Notes under the pieces: generated by a model | What the model was told of the DNA's origin: nothing | Seen by the model: only the letters and a program-made list of their open reading frames with translations | The model's database searches: none | Made by a program: the position numbers and the translations under genes | DNA from: CAWGMT01 sp963823675 | GTDB lineage: Bacteria; Planctomycetota; Planctomycetia; Isosphaerales; Isosphaeraceae | Direction: 5' to 3' | NCBI GenBank assembly: GCA_963823675.1 | Contig: CAWGMT010000006.1 | Location: 248,001 to 312,000 of the forward strand | DNA length: 64,000 bases | In this document: piece by piece, positions 40,457 through 48,728 of the stretch | How the letters are laid out: the number at the start of each line of letters is the position of its first letter | How positions within the stretch are numbered: position 1 is the stretch's first letter

Positions 40457-41114
40457 GCTGGATGCACTCCGGCACATCGTTTTGGGGGTCGTTGACCAGC
40501 CTGCTCACCGGGTACACCTCCATTTCGTCTGCGGGAAACGGCACAAGAAGGGGCGCAAGCCGTTTCGGATCGTGGATGCCAGGATCGAGCCAAAGGTCAT
40601 ACGCTGACCTCGGCAAGATTACGGGCATCCGATCATGGATCGGTGCCAGGAGCTCGTTGGCGTCGGTGGTTAGCAAGGCGCAGGAGAAAATCGGCTCATC
40701 CCCCTTATCCCAACGCTCCGACAGCCCGGCGAAGGCAAATGGTCGGTCGTCTTTCATGTGAACGAAATAGGGTCGCTTCCAGCCGTCTTGGCGTTGCCAC
40801 TCGTAGAAGCCGTCCGCAACGATGAGGCATCGCTGGGTTCGGAACGCATGCCGAAAAGCTGGTCTCTCTGCCACTGATTCGGCTCTGGCGTTGATCATGT
40901 GATCTCGGATGCTGGGGTCGTCAGCCCACGGCGGAATCAAGCCCCAGGTCAGGAAATCGAGCCTGCGAGCGCCTTCGTTTGGGTCGAAGCGGATGACCGC
41001 AACAGGTTGGTTCGGCGAGATGTTGAAGCATGGAACGATCTCCGGCACTTCGAGGATGTCGAGCTCCTTAGCGATCGACTTGGGCCTGGATCGGACGGTG
41101 TAACGACCGCACAT
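40434..41114 (-). CDS. yedK: SOS response-associated peptidase (SRAP/YedK/HMCES family)
   Basis: The 226-residue product starts MCGRYTV, so Cys2 is available to crosslink abasic sites after removal of Met1. Other SRAP marks are FNISPNQPVAVIRF, LTWGLIPPWADDPSIRDHMI, NARAESVAERPAFRHAFRTQ, RCLIVADGFYEW (with the catalytic Glu) and MPVILPRSAYDLWLDP. SRAP proteins protect single-stranded DNA abasic sites by a thiazolidine crosslink and may be mobile with SOS or defence genes. All key residues are intact. Confidence 0.9.
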   Translation of the reverse strand: MCGRYTVRSRPKSIAKELDILEVPEIVPCFNISPNQPVAVIRFDPNEGARRLDFLTWGLIPPWADDPSIRDHMINARAESVAERPAFRHAFRTQRCLIVADGFYEWQRQDGWKRPYFVHMKDDRPFAFAGLSERWDKGDEPIFSCALLTTDANELLAPIHDRMPVILPRSAYDLWLDPGIHDPKRLAPLLVPFPADEMEVYPVSRLVNDPQNDVPECIQPIETDGR

Positions 41115-41270
41115 GGGGTTGCCCTTCCCCGAAACAATGGATGGCGGTGTTTGTAGTAAGCCCCAAAGACCATTATCCTCAGTTGAAGCACATGGTTCGA
41201 CCCGATGTCCCGGCAGTTCAAAAATCGTGCGAGGGACCGACCGGAATCGTGAGCCTTAAGAGGAGAGACC

Positions 41271-41915
41271 GTGTCGTCCATTCTTTACCTGGCTGACCGT
41301 TATTTCCCCGCTTTCGATGCAGGTCGCAATTCAATCGATATCGTTTGTGCTGGCGACAGCATCACTGGCTGGAATAACTTCGGGGTCGTCAGTGAGTGGC
41401 CCTACCGGACCTACCCAGAGATTCTCCATCGGCTCTGCGAGCCCAAGGGATTGTGCATCGCCAACGGCGGCATCGCCGGGGAAGTCAGCCAGAACGGACT
41501 TGGACAGGTCCGGGAATACCTGGGCTTGTTCCCGAACGCCCGGTACTTCGTGGTGGGCTACGGCACGAACGACCTCGGGATGTGGCCCGAGGTCGAGCGA
41601 ACCAGTCCCATGATTATCGAGAACCTCAACCAGATGGTGCGAGCAATCCGAGACGGCGGGAGGCAGCCGATCCTCCTCAACGTGCCTTATGCGAACGAGT
41701 CGATGTTTCCCCGAAGGATCGCCGAGGAATTGCACGCCAATCGTGACTATCACAACGACAGGCTCAGGGCTTACTCTCTAGAAAACCAAGTCCAGTTGGT
41801 CGATATCGCCTCGAAGCTAGGTGACCAGCACTTTGCCGACGAGTTGCATCCCAACGATCAGGGAGCACAGGTCATTGCCCAGGAGGTCTTCCGGGTTCTA
41901 AGCGAGTTACGGTGA
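41271..41915 (+). CDS. SGNH/GDSL hydrolase, cytoplasmic
   Basis: GTG 41271 has AGGAGAG three to nine bases upstream. The 214-residue protein shows block I IDIVCAGDSITGWNNFG (Ser nucleophile), block II IANGGIAGEVSQNGLGQV, block III YFVVGYGTNDLGMW and block V HFADELHPNDQGAQVIAQEV with Asp-x-x-His. Such enzymes are esterases or lipases of broad specificity. There is no signal peptide, unlike the SGNH protein at 38346. It converges on the pseudokinase gene with a 10-base gap. Confidence 0.85.
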   Translation: MSSILYLADRYFPAFDAGRNSIDIVCAGDSITGWNNFGVVSEWPYRTYPEILHRLCEPKGLCIANGGIAGEVSQNGLGQVREYLGLFPNARYFVVGYGTNDLGMWPEVERTSPMIIENLNQMVRAIRDGGRQPILLNVPYANESMFPRRIAEELHANRDYHNDRLRAYSLENQVQLVDIASKLGDQHFADELHPNDQGAQVIAQEVFRVLSELR

Positions 41916-41925
41916 GCCGCAGAGA

Positions 41926-42852
41926 TCAAGCCTGCCCGAGCATCCGCCACCACGCTGGACGGTCATTCTCAAGCCACTTGTCGAGGGCCGCACCCAGTTC
42001 CCCCGCCGTTTGATGGCGACGTTTCGGGTCGTATTCAAGGGCCTTCCGACAGGCGTCCACCAGTCCCACGACGGACCTGCGGCCCCGATCACCACCGATC
42101 ACCGCTCGGAGCGGTCCCCTGCATCTCGGCTCGAAGGCACGTTCGACGATGGATCTCATCACATCGACAGGATTCCCCTTTTGTGTCAGATGATTCGGGG
42201 GAGTCCCGAACAGGATGACGTGAAGGATGCCCCCTAGACCGAACACGTCGGTCGCAGGTCCGACGCTCAGCCCCACCCACGGGACTTGCTCAGGGCTCAT
42301 GTAGGGCGGGCGCACCACGCAAGCGGTTCGATTCGCCTCGCCCCCAGCTTGCTTCCAGTCGTTGACATCCAGGACGACGTGATCGTCGTCCCCGATCAGG
42401 AGCGAGTCCGGGTGAAGGTCCAGGTGGAGGAACCCTAGCCGGTGGGCATACTCCAGCGCCCGACAGGCGTCACGCACGGCCCGGACGAGGGGCCGGAGCG
42501 GGTAGGCACCCCCAGTCGGACGTGGTCCGTCGTCGAACTGACGGAGCCGCTGGCTCATCACCTCACCCCGGACAGGAGCCGTCGTAAAGAATGGGACGCC
42601 CCCCTCCTGGATGCCCAGGTCGTAGACAGGCAGAATACCCGGATGCTGGAAGGAAGCGGCGGTCTTGGCGGATTGGATGAACGTCGGAACGTCGGTGTAT
42701 GCCCAGGGGATGTTGACCACGACCTCCCGTCCCACGAGGCAATCGAATGCCTCCCAGCTACCGTACGGGCCGTCGCACCAGCGCTTGCAGCGCAGCTCGT
42801 ACCGTTCCTTGAACGGCAGCAGAACGGCGATCTCGGCGGGATCGAGGCTCAT
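41926..42852 (-). CDS. Protein kinase-fold protein, probably a pseudokinase
   Basis: The 308-residue protein follows the Hanks-type order but lacks key residues. The beta-3 lysine site reads REVVVNIPWAY (Asn for Lys), the catalytic loop HLDLHPDSLLIG (HRDLKPEN, Asp kept, Lys and Asn lost) and the metal loop VVLDVNDW (DFG to DVN). The rest is kinase-like: FQHPGILPVYDLGIQEGGVP, ALEYAHRLGFL, PPYMSPEQVPW and GPATDVFGLGGILHVILFGT. There is no membrane segment. It may bind partners or nucleotide rather than phosphorylate. Confidence 0.8.
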   Translation of the reverse strand: MSLDPAEIAVLLPFKERYELRCKRWCDGPYGSWEAFDCLVGREVVVNIPWAYTDVPTFIQSAKTAASFQHPGILPVYDLGIQEGGVPFFTTAPVRGEVMSQRLRQFDDGPRPTGGAYPLRPLVRAVRDACRALEYAHRLGFLHLDLHPDSLLIGDDDHVVLDVNDWKQAGGEANRTACVVRPPYMSPEQVPWVGLSVGPATDVFGLGGILHVILFGTPPNHLTQKGNPVDVMRSIVERAFEPRCRGPLRAVIGGDRGRRSVVGLVDACRKALEYDPKRRHQTAGELGAALDKWLENDRPAWWRMLGQA

Positions 42853-42898
42853 GGACGCCTTTCGTTTATACTGATCTGCGGCACCGTACCACGTTCGG

Positions 42899-43015
42899 TT
42901 ACATCAAGCCCCGCCGCCTCGCATCGTCGTCGGGCATGCTCAGCCGGGCGTAGGTGTCGGTGGTGAGGAACTCGCACTTCCCGACGGACACCTCGTCGTG
43001 CGGCTTCTCCTTCAT
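42899..43015 (-). CDS. Very small hypothetical protein, 38 residues
   Basis: The frame MKEKPHDEVSVGKCEFLTTD then TYARLSMPDDDARRRGLM runs from ATG 43015 to TAA 42899. The sequence looks protein-like and fills the gap before the pseudokinase, but there is no family match. It could be the remnant of a larger gene. Confidence 0.4.
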   Translation of the reverse strand: MKEKPHDEVSVGKCEFLTTDTYARLSMPDDDARRRGLM

Positions 43016-43054
43016 CTTCCCCACCTCGGCTCAGACCCTCGCTGTCCGTGTCCG

Positions 43055-43402
43055 TCAAACCGGTCCGTCCAGCCAACGATCAGCGACCCCAGCCTCCTCC
43101 GCTGGAAGAGTGGGATCAGGCAGTATCACAGTTGAGACTGGCCTCCGAAAGAGCCGGGGAAGCGAAACGAACGAGAAGAGTGCGAACGTAGCGGTCCAGA
43201 TCAAAACGCTGATCCCTGCCATGGCTGCCAGGATCGGGTAGACGGCTTTCGGGCCGCCCGCAAAGATCAGGACCGGGCAGGATGTCAAAACGATCACCAG
43301 ATTGAGAAGAGCCGAGTTGCGGACGATGTGCGGCAGGCATGGAGCCGGGTACTCGTTCTCGTTCTCTGGAACGATCACAGCCTTCGTCTTTGGCGGGTTC
43401 AT
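43055..43402 (-). CDS. Small membrane protein, two helices
   Basis: From ATG 43402 the 115-residue protein (MNPPKTKAVIVPENENEYPA) has two hydrophobic segments, about residues 31-48 (LLNLVIVLTSCPVLIFAG) and 53-78 (VYPILAAMAGISVLIWTATF), then a cytoplasmic tail. The start has AAGGAG eight bases upstream; the longer frame to 43675 is not supported. Function is unknown. Confidence 0.6.
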   Translation of the reverse strand: MNPPKTKAVIVPENENEYPAPCLPHIVRNSALLNLVIVLTSCPVLIFAGGPKAVYPILAAMAGISVLIWTATFALFSFVSLPRLFRRPVSTVILPDPTLPAEEAGVADRWLDGPV

Positions 43403-43652
43403 GGTGACTCCTTGCGAGAGAGCAAGATGGTCGCCGTTTCCGCACGTTATCGCAGATCGTTCGACCATCGCTTTCCATTGTAACGCTCTCCTCAATTCGT
43501 GATACGCTCTCGCCCAGTCACGAGCCCATGGTCTCTGGGGCAGGACCTCGTTGACGACAACTGCTTGAAGCCAATTATCGACCGCACGAGAATCGACGTA
43601 AAGGCTGGATCGCTCGACGCTGCAATTGTGTGTCCGCAAGTGGAGCAATCCG

Positions 43653-43913
43653 ATGAAACCTATCGATTGGGACATTCGCCGAGAGGGACGGCGTTGGTCT
43701 AGCGAGGAGTTCGACCAACGGATCTACCAAGTGCCCGAGAAGATCGAGTATGTCGGTGGCATTTTCGCCAGCGACCGTGAACGGCTCATCGTGCTGGGAA
43801 TGCTGTTGGAGAATCTCGGCATCGATAGGGCAGTTCGCTTCGGAAAGCTCGAAGACTGGAAGGCTGCAATCGCCGATCTGGAGAAGAAGCGGCGAGCCGG
43901 GAACCAGCCGTGA
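43653..43913 (+). CDS. Small hypothetical protein, duplicated copy B
   Basis: The 86-residue protein (MKPIDWDIRREGRRWSSEEF) is the close paralogue of 39423..39683, with about ten differences, mostly in the first half and the tail. It is followed by a SUKH gene and then the complete DinB gene, so this is probably the original locus from which the copy at 39.4 kb derives. Confidence 0.7.
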   Translation: MKPIDWDIRREGRRWSSEEFDQRIYQVPEKIEYVGGIFASDRERLIVLGMLLENLGIDRAVRFGKLEDWKAAIADLEKKRRAGNQP

Positions 43914-44078
43914 TCGGATCAACGTGCCACTTCTGGTGGGGCAAAAACATCTGTGGGTACTGGTCAGGTCCATGGCAAGATCACACTGGCGACGGGCCGT
44001 CCCAGGTATGGGCTCACATTCGGCTGACAACATCCTGGCGGTCCAAGCCGGTACCTCTTCAGGTTAGGGGGCTTCGTC

Positions 44079-44429
44079 ATGCCTTACCTCTACGTCGAAA
44101 AGAGGTCGGTCCTCCCACCCTCCTACGTCAATTTCATCGACGCAAACAATGGATGGGAGGGTGATCTGGGCGAAAAACTTGGACACGTAGTCCTGCGGAA
44201 CAAGGATACGATCCAAGAAAGGTGGGACGGTTATGAGATGACCAGCTATCTGGGCGACTGCTGGTTCCCGTTCGGTTCCAATGGCGGCGACGAGATGCTC
44301 CGTTTCAACCTCGACTCAGGAGGCGACGGCATATTCTGGATGGCTTACATCGGCATGTCTGATCAGGAGGCGATCCTGCAAGCCTACCCGTTCAAGGACA
44401 TCGCTTATACCATCAGCGACGTGCGTTGA
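44079..44429 (+). CDS. SUKH/SMI1-KNR4-family protein
   Basis: The 116-residue protein opens with LPPSYVNFIDANNGWEGDLG, the SMI1/KNR4 N-terminal motif (LP-xx-Y-xx-F-xx-xNG). It continues with LGDCWFPFGSNGGDEMLRFN and GIFWMAYIGMSDQEAILQAY, the G-x-NGG-x-E-x-x-F pattern. SUKH proteins are often immunity proteins against nuclease or deaminase toxins, but also occur alone. No toxin gene is adjacent. The start may be slightly internal to the usual domain. Confidence 0.7.
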   Translation: MPYLYVEKRSVLPPSYVNFIDANNGWEGDLGEKLGHVVLRNKDTIQERWDGYEMTSYLGDCWFPFGSNGGDEMLRFNLDSGGDGIFWMAYIGMSDQEAILQAYPFKDIAYTISDVR

Positions 44430-44461
44430 GGATTATCGACTCGCTGATCTTCGAGTCTGAC

Positions 44462-45043
44462 TTATCCACCGCGCTTCGCCGCTTCTAACGAATAGGTCGG
44501 GTCAGCCTCGTCCCATTTCACATCACCTGATGGTCCGTATATCGCAGGGACATGCTGACCCGCCATCCGCAGCCAAGTCTGAACCTGCGTCCGATGGTGG
44601 CAGGTATGGAGTACTCGACGCCAAAATGTCCAGATCCGTTGCCGTCGCAATCCACCAAAGAACGGCATCTCGGTCAGCCACCACTCGGCGCTCGCTGAGG
44701 CAAGTTGCGGCAACCTTCGTCTCGCCAGATTCACGTACTTGTCCAGGTAGGCTTGGACCGGGGGCAGATCGCCGGTGGGCAGGAGCTCTTCAACCGGTGG
44801 TTCCTCGATGCCGACGAACTGGCCAAAGAAGCGCCGCTCCGAGAGGATCTGGTGGACCAGAATCGCTCGGGTCGTGTTGACCTTTTCGTGCGGCTTGAAG
44901 TCCAAGAGATCGTCCGGGATCGCCCGCCACATGCTGGCTGTCTTGTTGGTCTCGCTGGCATAGGCGACGACAAGGTGCTGGAACAGCAGGTCTCTCGCTG
45001 TCGGTACATCCTCGTCAGGGATGGCGGTGAATTCGTAGTTCAT
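44462..45043 (-). CDS. DinB-family protein
   Basis: The 193-residue protein is a helical DinB/YfiT-like metal-binding fold. Motifs are LLFQHLVVAYASETNKTASM, AILVHQILSERRFFGQFVGI with the first His, and VLHTCHHRTQVQTWLRMAGQ with the C-terminal H-x-x-x-H. Such proteins use Zn or Ni and some are thiol-dependent enzymes. Part of this gene is duplicated at 39690..39780. Confidence 0.8.
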   Translation of the reverse strand: MNYEFTAIPDEDVPTARDLLFQHLVVAYASETNKTASMWRAIPDDLLDFKPHEKVNTTRAILVHQILSERRFFGQFVGIEEPPVEELLPTGDLPPVQAYLDKYVNLARRRLPQLASASAEWWLTEMPFFGGLRRQRIWTFWRRVLHTCHHRTQVQTWLRMAGQHVPAIYGPSGDVKWDEADPTYSLEAAKRGG

Positions 45044-45218
45044 AATCTCTCGTTATGGGAACTCCTGAGTGTTTCATGGGCTGGAAACCTGACCACAATG
45101 GATGACGTGAAGTTGTCGTTTCAAGCAACGAGCCAATCTCCCCGAGTCAGCGCTCAACGGGGATCACACCATCCGTCCATTCAATCCAGAGTAACCGACC
45201 ACCGCCAGGACGGGTAAC

Positions 45219-45557
45219 ATGGATCTCACCGAAGCTGCCGATGCCATTCGTGAAATGCTCATCGAGTATCGGATCTCCCGGACAGCTAAGCTCTGGTCAA
45301 CAGTCCTGAAACAGATCACGAAGCGAGATGGCTTTAATCGGCAGTACGTAGATACGATCTTGGAGATCATTCGCTCGTTCTTGAGCGGATTAGACGACCA
45401 AACAGCGATTGGTCTCTGGCGGACGACAGACCCAGGGTTCGCCGAGGAGTCTGAAGATAACTGGCTGTTCCCCGATTGTATCCGCATTGACCTGGAGATG
45501 GAGCTATTGAAGGCAGTGACGGACTTAGCCTGGACCGAAGCTAAGGAGAAAGATTGA
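45219..45557 (+). CDS. Hypothetical protein of 112 residues
   Basis: The protein MDLTEAADAIREMLIEYRIS is all-helical by appearance, with YVDTILEIIRSFLSGLDDQT and CIRIDLEMELLKAVTDLAWT. Composition is coding-like. No family is recognised and there is no membrane or signal segment. It stands alone between leftward genes. Confidence 0.6.
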   Translation: MDLTEAADAIREMLIEYRISRTAKLWSTVLKQITKRDGFNRQYVDTILEIIRSFLSGLDDQTAIGLWRTTDPGFAEESEDNWLFPDCIRIDLEMELLKAVTDLAWTEAKEKD

Positions 45558-45643
45558 ACGAATTGGAACCTTCATGCCCATTGCTGGTGTGATCGTCTGA
45601 CCGATTCCCCAGTCGTCGGGATCTTGACCGCCGATTTGCCTCG

Positions 45644-46354
45644 TCACTCGTCGTAGCTGTCCACCTCGTAGGACGTGTATCCAAAGTCGCCGTTGCTCTG
45701 CTCGACGCCGAAATTGAAGCCAATCCCCGGATTGCCCTCCTTGTACGTGTTGTCCATGGCGGATATCACCTCCACGCCGTTGACGTATCCCTTGATGACG
45801 TTGCCCGAAATAGTCGCCTCTACCAGATCCCCGTCCTTGACCCCATATTGAGCACCGGTGTGTTTCTTCAGCGAAGTCCATTCACCCAGCTTCCCGTTCC
45901 ACCTCACGATTTCCACATAAGCTTTCTGGGTCTTGAGGCACCTCCAGAACACCTCGTACCCGGTGCAACGGTGCGGCGTTAACGTACTACGCAGGCGGAT
46001 CTCGACCTCCTGATAGTATTTCTTCGTTTGGTTCCTGCTGAACACCCTTGCTTTCACGGTCTGGTTCTTTCCCCAAGTTCCCGCCAGCAATGCGGTCGGA
46101 TCGGTGTAAGCTCCCTGGCTCACCGCTCCATAGGCGACTCCGTTCTTGGTGATGACGTTGTACCAGTCGATCCCGTCTTTCCCGCCGTTGATCCACTTCC
46201 CGTCCTCCGAGATCGGATCTTCGTCGACCTGGAAACGGGTGGTGTATGACCTTACTGGTTTGCCCGTGGGTTTCCGTGCAACCTTTGGTTGGGCTGTTAT
46301 CACCGTTGGGGTCAAGAGGATCGGGAGCGCAGCGAGAAAACGCAGATTTCGCAT
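45644..46354 (-). CDS. Secreted concanavalin/LamG-like domain protein
   Basis: The 236-residue protein has a signal peptide (LRFLAALPILLTPTVITAQP). A single jelly-roll follows with SEDGKWINGGKDGIDWYNVI, QTVKARVFSRNQTKKYYQEV, YEVFWRCLKTQKAYVEIVRW and the typical end GNPGIGFNFGVEQSNGDFGY. The pattern matches planctomycete DUF1080/LamG-like proteins that bind glycans. There is no catalytic signature. Confidence 0.65.
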   Translation of the reverse strand: MRNLRFLAALPILLTPTVITAQPKVARKPTGKPVRSYTTRFQVDEDPISEDGKWINGGKDGIDWYNVITKNGVAYGAVSQGAYTDPTALLAGTWGKNQTVKARVFSRNQTKKYYQEVEIRLRSTLTPHRCTGYEVFWRCLKTQKAYVEIVRWNGKLGEWTSLKKHTGAQYGVKDGDLVEATISGNVIKGYVNGVEVISAMDNTYKEGNPGIGFNFGVEQSNGDFGYTSYEVDSYDE

Positions 46355-46370
46355 GGCGTTCGTCAGGGCT

Positions 46371-46616
46371 TCAGCGCCCCCTCCAAAGCAGTCGATGCTC
46401 CTTGATCCAGATCCCTGCTTCCCGCTTCCCCCAGCGACGGTGGCACTCTACACATTTCCAGAGCGGCTCAGTGCTGATGGTGCAGCAACCACCGAGGACA
46501 ACTTCCCCTGCATCGAGCCGCCGGTCTAGCTCATCGTCGAAAATGGGCAGCCCGCAGAGGATGGATGCCACTTTCTTCGAGCCGCATTCGGGGCATTTGT
46601 CTGGCTTTGATGTCAT
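46371..46616 (-). CDS. Small zinc-ribbon protein, 81 residues
   Basis: The protein MTSKPDKCPECGSKKVASIL has two CxxC knuckles, KCPECG and KCVECHRRW, plus a central CC pair (LGGCCTISTEPLW). This is a compact zinc ribbon of unknown target. It lies 16 bases upstream of the secreted LamG-like gene and could be cotranscribed. Confidence 0.7.
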   Translation of the reverse strand: MTSKPDKCPECGSKKVASILCGLPIFDDELDRRLDAGEVVLGGCCTISTEPLWKCVECHRRWGKREAGIWIKEHRLLWRGR

Positions 46617-46656
46617 AGGCGGGTTCCTTCGACCCGATCAGCCTGCCTGCCTCGGG

Positions 46657-46932
46657 TCAGTGGACGGCAGTCATTATCGTTCGGATCGGCTCGCCGTTGC
46701 GGACGACGGCGATTCCGATCGCCCCGGCGTTGATTCCGGGCGGTGCCGGTTCATCAAAGTGCCACAGCTCGTCGCCCTGGTCGAAGTCGGGACGCAGTTG
46801 CTCGACCGCCCACGACCACTCACGATCGCCCGATTCGAGCTTCGTGGTCAGCCAACCCATCGAGATCCGGTAGCACTCCATCTTGATCTCCTCCCAACAT
46901 CTCACTTCACCACGGTAAGTTGCTTCGCTCAA
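46657..46932 (-). CDS. Hypothetical protein of 91 residues
   Basis: The frame MSEATYRGEVRCWEEIKMEC continues with WLTTKLESGDREWSWAVEQL and INAGAIGIAVVRNGEPIRTI. The true start may be ATG 46881 (MECYRISMGW), which follows GAGGAGAT. No family is recognised. Confidence 0.55.
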   Translation of the reverse strand: MSEATYRGEVRCWEEIKMECYRISMGWLTTKLESGDREWSWAVEQLRPDFDQGDELWHFDEPAPPGINAGAIGIAVVRNGEPIRTIMTAVH

Positions 46933-47108
46933 GTGACCTGTCGAGGTCGCTACCGATCACTTTGCGGCAATCGAGTTGACCGAGGTCACTGGCGGGACGC
47001 TGGCTAGCCGTTGGAGGGGTCTAATCGGCACTCAGTGAGGCTCGAACCGATTGGCTCGATAGATTGGACGTTGAAGGTGGTGGATTGCTGAGAGTCGAAC
47101 GAGGTTGC

Positions 47109-47162
47109 CGGCTGGTTGACGCTGTCGCGACCAGCCGGTTGACCCGTGGCGTCAACCAGCCG
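47109..47162. repeat. Compound inverted repeat upstream of the TIR-FGE gene
   Basis: CGGCTGGTTGACGC at 47109-47122 is the exact reverse complement of GCGTCAACCAGCCG at 47149-47162. Inside, CCGGCTGGT (47108-47116) also pairs with ACCAGCCGG (47130-47138), giving two mutually exclusive hairpins. It lies about 200 bases before the TIR-FGE start. It could be an operator, an attenuator, or a small dispersed repeat. Confidence 0.7.
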
Positions 47163-47366
47163 TGCAACCCCCCGACGAATGCCTGACTAGGCTGACCGAG
47201 AGCGTTGCCAACAGCCATACCCAATCAAAAAGAGAGCCCCAAACGTGCTGTACGTGGACGCTGCATGCCATGAGAATTCTGTTGTTGTCAACGAGCGGGA
47301 CGGATACTTTCGAATTACTGTGGGCGTTGCGGGAAATTGCACCAGCACCGACATGGCGAGAGCTCG

Positions 47367-48728
47367 ATGCCGAGGATCTTTCTCTCTTATCAACGTCAGG
47401 ATTCGATCGGCGTTGCCGGGCGGATCTACGACCGCCTTTGTGCGCACTTCGGCAACGATGCCGTCTTCATGGACATCGATTCCATACCTTTCGGTGAAGA
47501 CTTTCGGGAACACATCGATGCCGCTGTCGGGCAGTGCGACATCGTGCTCGCCGTGATCGGAACAAAATGGGCTGGGGAAACCGACGCTCACCGACGGCTC
47601 GACGACCCGAGGGACTTTGTTCGGATCGAGCTAGAATCGGCGCTGAATCGGAATCTCCCCGTGATCCCGATCCTGATCGATCATGCCACGATGCTTGGCG
47701 AGGCCGACCTGCCCCCGTCTCTCGGGCGGATGGCCTTTCGCAACGCGATCGATGTGGACCAAGGGCGGGATTTCCATCCTCATGTCGACCGACTGATCCG
47801 CGGGATCGAGTTTCACTTCCAGAAGCGGTCGGCCGCGAGCGCGATGCCACGGCCCGAGACCACGACCGCGAAGCTACCTGGCGACGCCGCGATTCCAACG
47901 GCGGGGCCCAAACCGTCACCTTCGCCGCCGCCGAAAAAAGTGACCAATTCGCTCGGGATGACCCTGGTTCGCATCGAGCCTGGTTCGTTCTTGATGGGCT
48001 CATCCCAAGAGCAGATCGATCATCTGATGCGGGAGTTTCCTGATTCCAAGCGGGAGTGGTTCGACTACGAGCAGCCCCAGCATGCGGTCAAGATCACCCA
48101 CCCCTTCTACCTGGGAACCCACCAGGTCACGCAGGGCCAGTACCAGGCGGTCATGGGCATTAATCCCAGTGACGTCAAGGGATCGGATGACCTGCCGGTG
48201 GAGAGCGTGACGTGGTTCGACGCGATCGCATTCTGCAATAGGCTCAGTGAACGGGAGAAACGCACGCCGTTCTATCGGATTAATGGCACCGATGTGACCG
48301 TTCTCGGCGGCGACGGCTACCGTCTGCCCACGGAGGCGGAGTGGGAATATGCCTGTCGCGCGGGCAGCTCGACGCTTTATCCGTTCGGCGACAATGCGAG
48401 CGCGCTCGACGAGTTTGCGTGGTACAACAAAAACTCAGAGAATCAAACCCACCCAATCGGCCACAAGAGCCCAAACGCCTGGGGCCTTCATGGCATGCTG
48501 GGAAACGTCTGGGAATGGTGTGCCGATTTCTACGACGCGAAATACTACGCCTCGTCGCCATCTGCCGACCCGCCGGGCGCGACCGGGGCCGCGGACCGGG
48601 TGATTCGCGGCGGGGGCTGGCTCAACGCCCCCCGGCTCTGCCGGTCGGCGAGCCGCGGCGGGAGGTTGCCGGCGGACCGGAGCCGCAGCCTGGGCTTCCG
48701 CCTGGTCCTAGGTCAGTCTGGTTGCTGA
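47367..48728 (+). CDS. TIR domain fused to FGE-sulfatase (C-type-lectin fold) domain
   Basis: Start ATG 47367 (MPRIFLSYQRQDS); an upstream ATG at 47337 is possible. Residues 1-150 are a TIR domain: FLSYQRQDSIGVAGRIYDRL, AVFMDIDSIPFGEDFREHID and a central FVRIELESAL with the glutamate where NAD-cleaving TIRs have theirs. After a Pro/Lys linker, residues about 200-450 are FGE-sulfatase-like: NSLGMTLVRIEPGSFLMGSS, THQVTQGQYQAVMG, YRLPTEAEWEYACRAGSSTL, GMLGNVWEWCADFYD and DRVIRGGGWLNAPRLCRSAS ending in LGFRLVL. Only one of the two copper-binding cysteines of true FGEs is apparent, so this domain probably binds ligands. The pairing suggests a sensor plus NADase effector. Confidence 0.85.
   Translation: MPRIFLSYQRQDSIGVAGRIYDRLCAHFGNDAVFMDIDSIPFGEDFREHIDAAVGQCDIVLAVIGTKWAGETDAHRRLDDPRDFVRIELESALNRNLPVIPILIDHATMLGEADLPPSLGRMAFRNAIDVDQGRDFHPHVDRLIRGIEFHFQKRSAASAMPRPETTTAKLPGDAAIPTAGPKPSPSPPPKKVTNSLGMTLVRIEPGSFLMGSSQEQIDHLMREFPDSKREWFDYEQPQHAVKITHPFYLGTHQVTQGQYQAVMGINPSDVKGSDDLPVESVTWFDAIAFCNRLSEREKRTPFYRINGTDVTVLGGDGYRLPTEAEWEYACRAGSSTLYPFGDNASALDEFAWYNKNSENQTHPIGHKSPNAWGLHGMLGNVWEWCADFYDAKYYASSPSADPPGATGAADRVIRGGGWLNAPRLCRSASRGGRLPADRSRSLGFRLVLGQSGC

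Noticed and set aside
48590..48720. Template repeat or reverse transcriptase for a diversity-generating retroelement
   Set aside because: No second copy of the TIR-FGE tail and no reverse transcriptase motif was found in the window.
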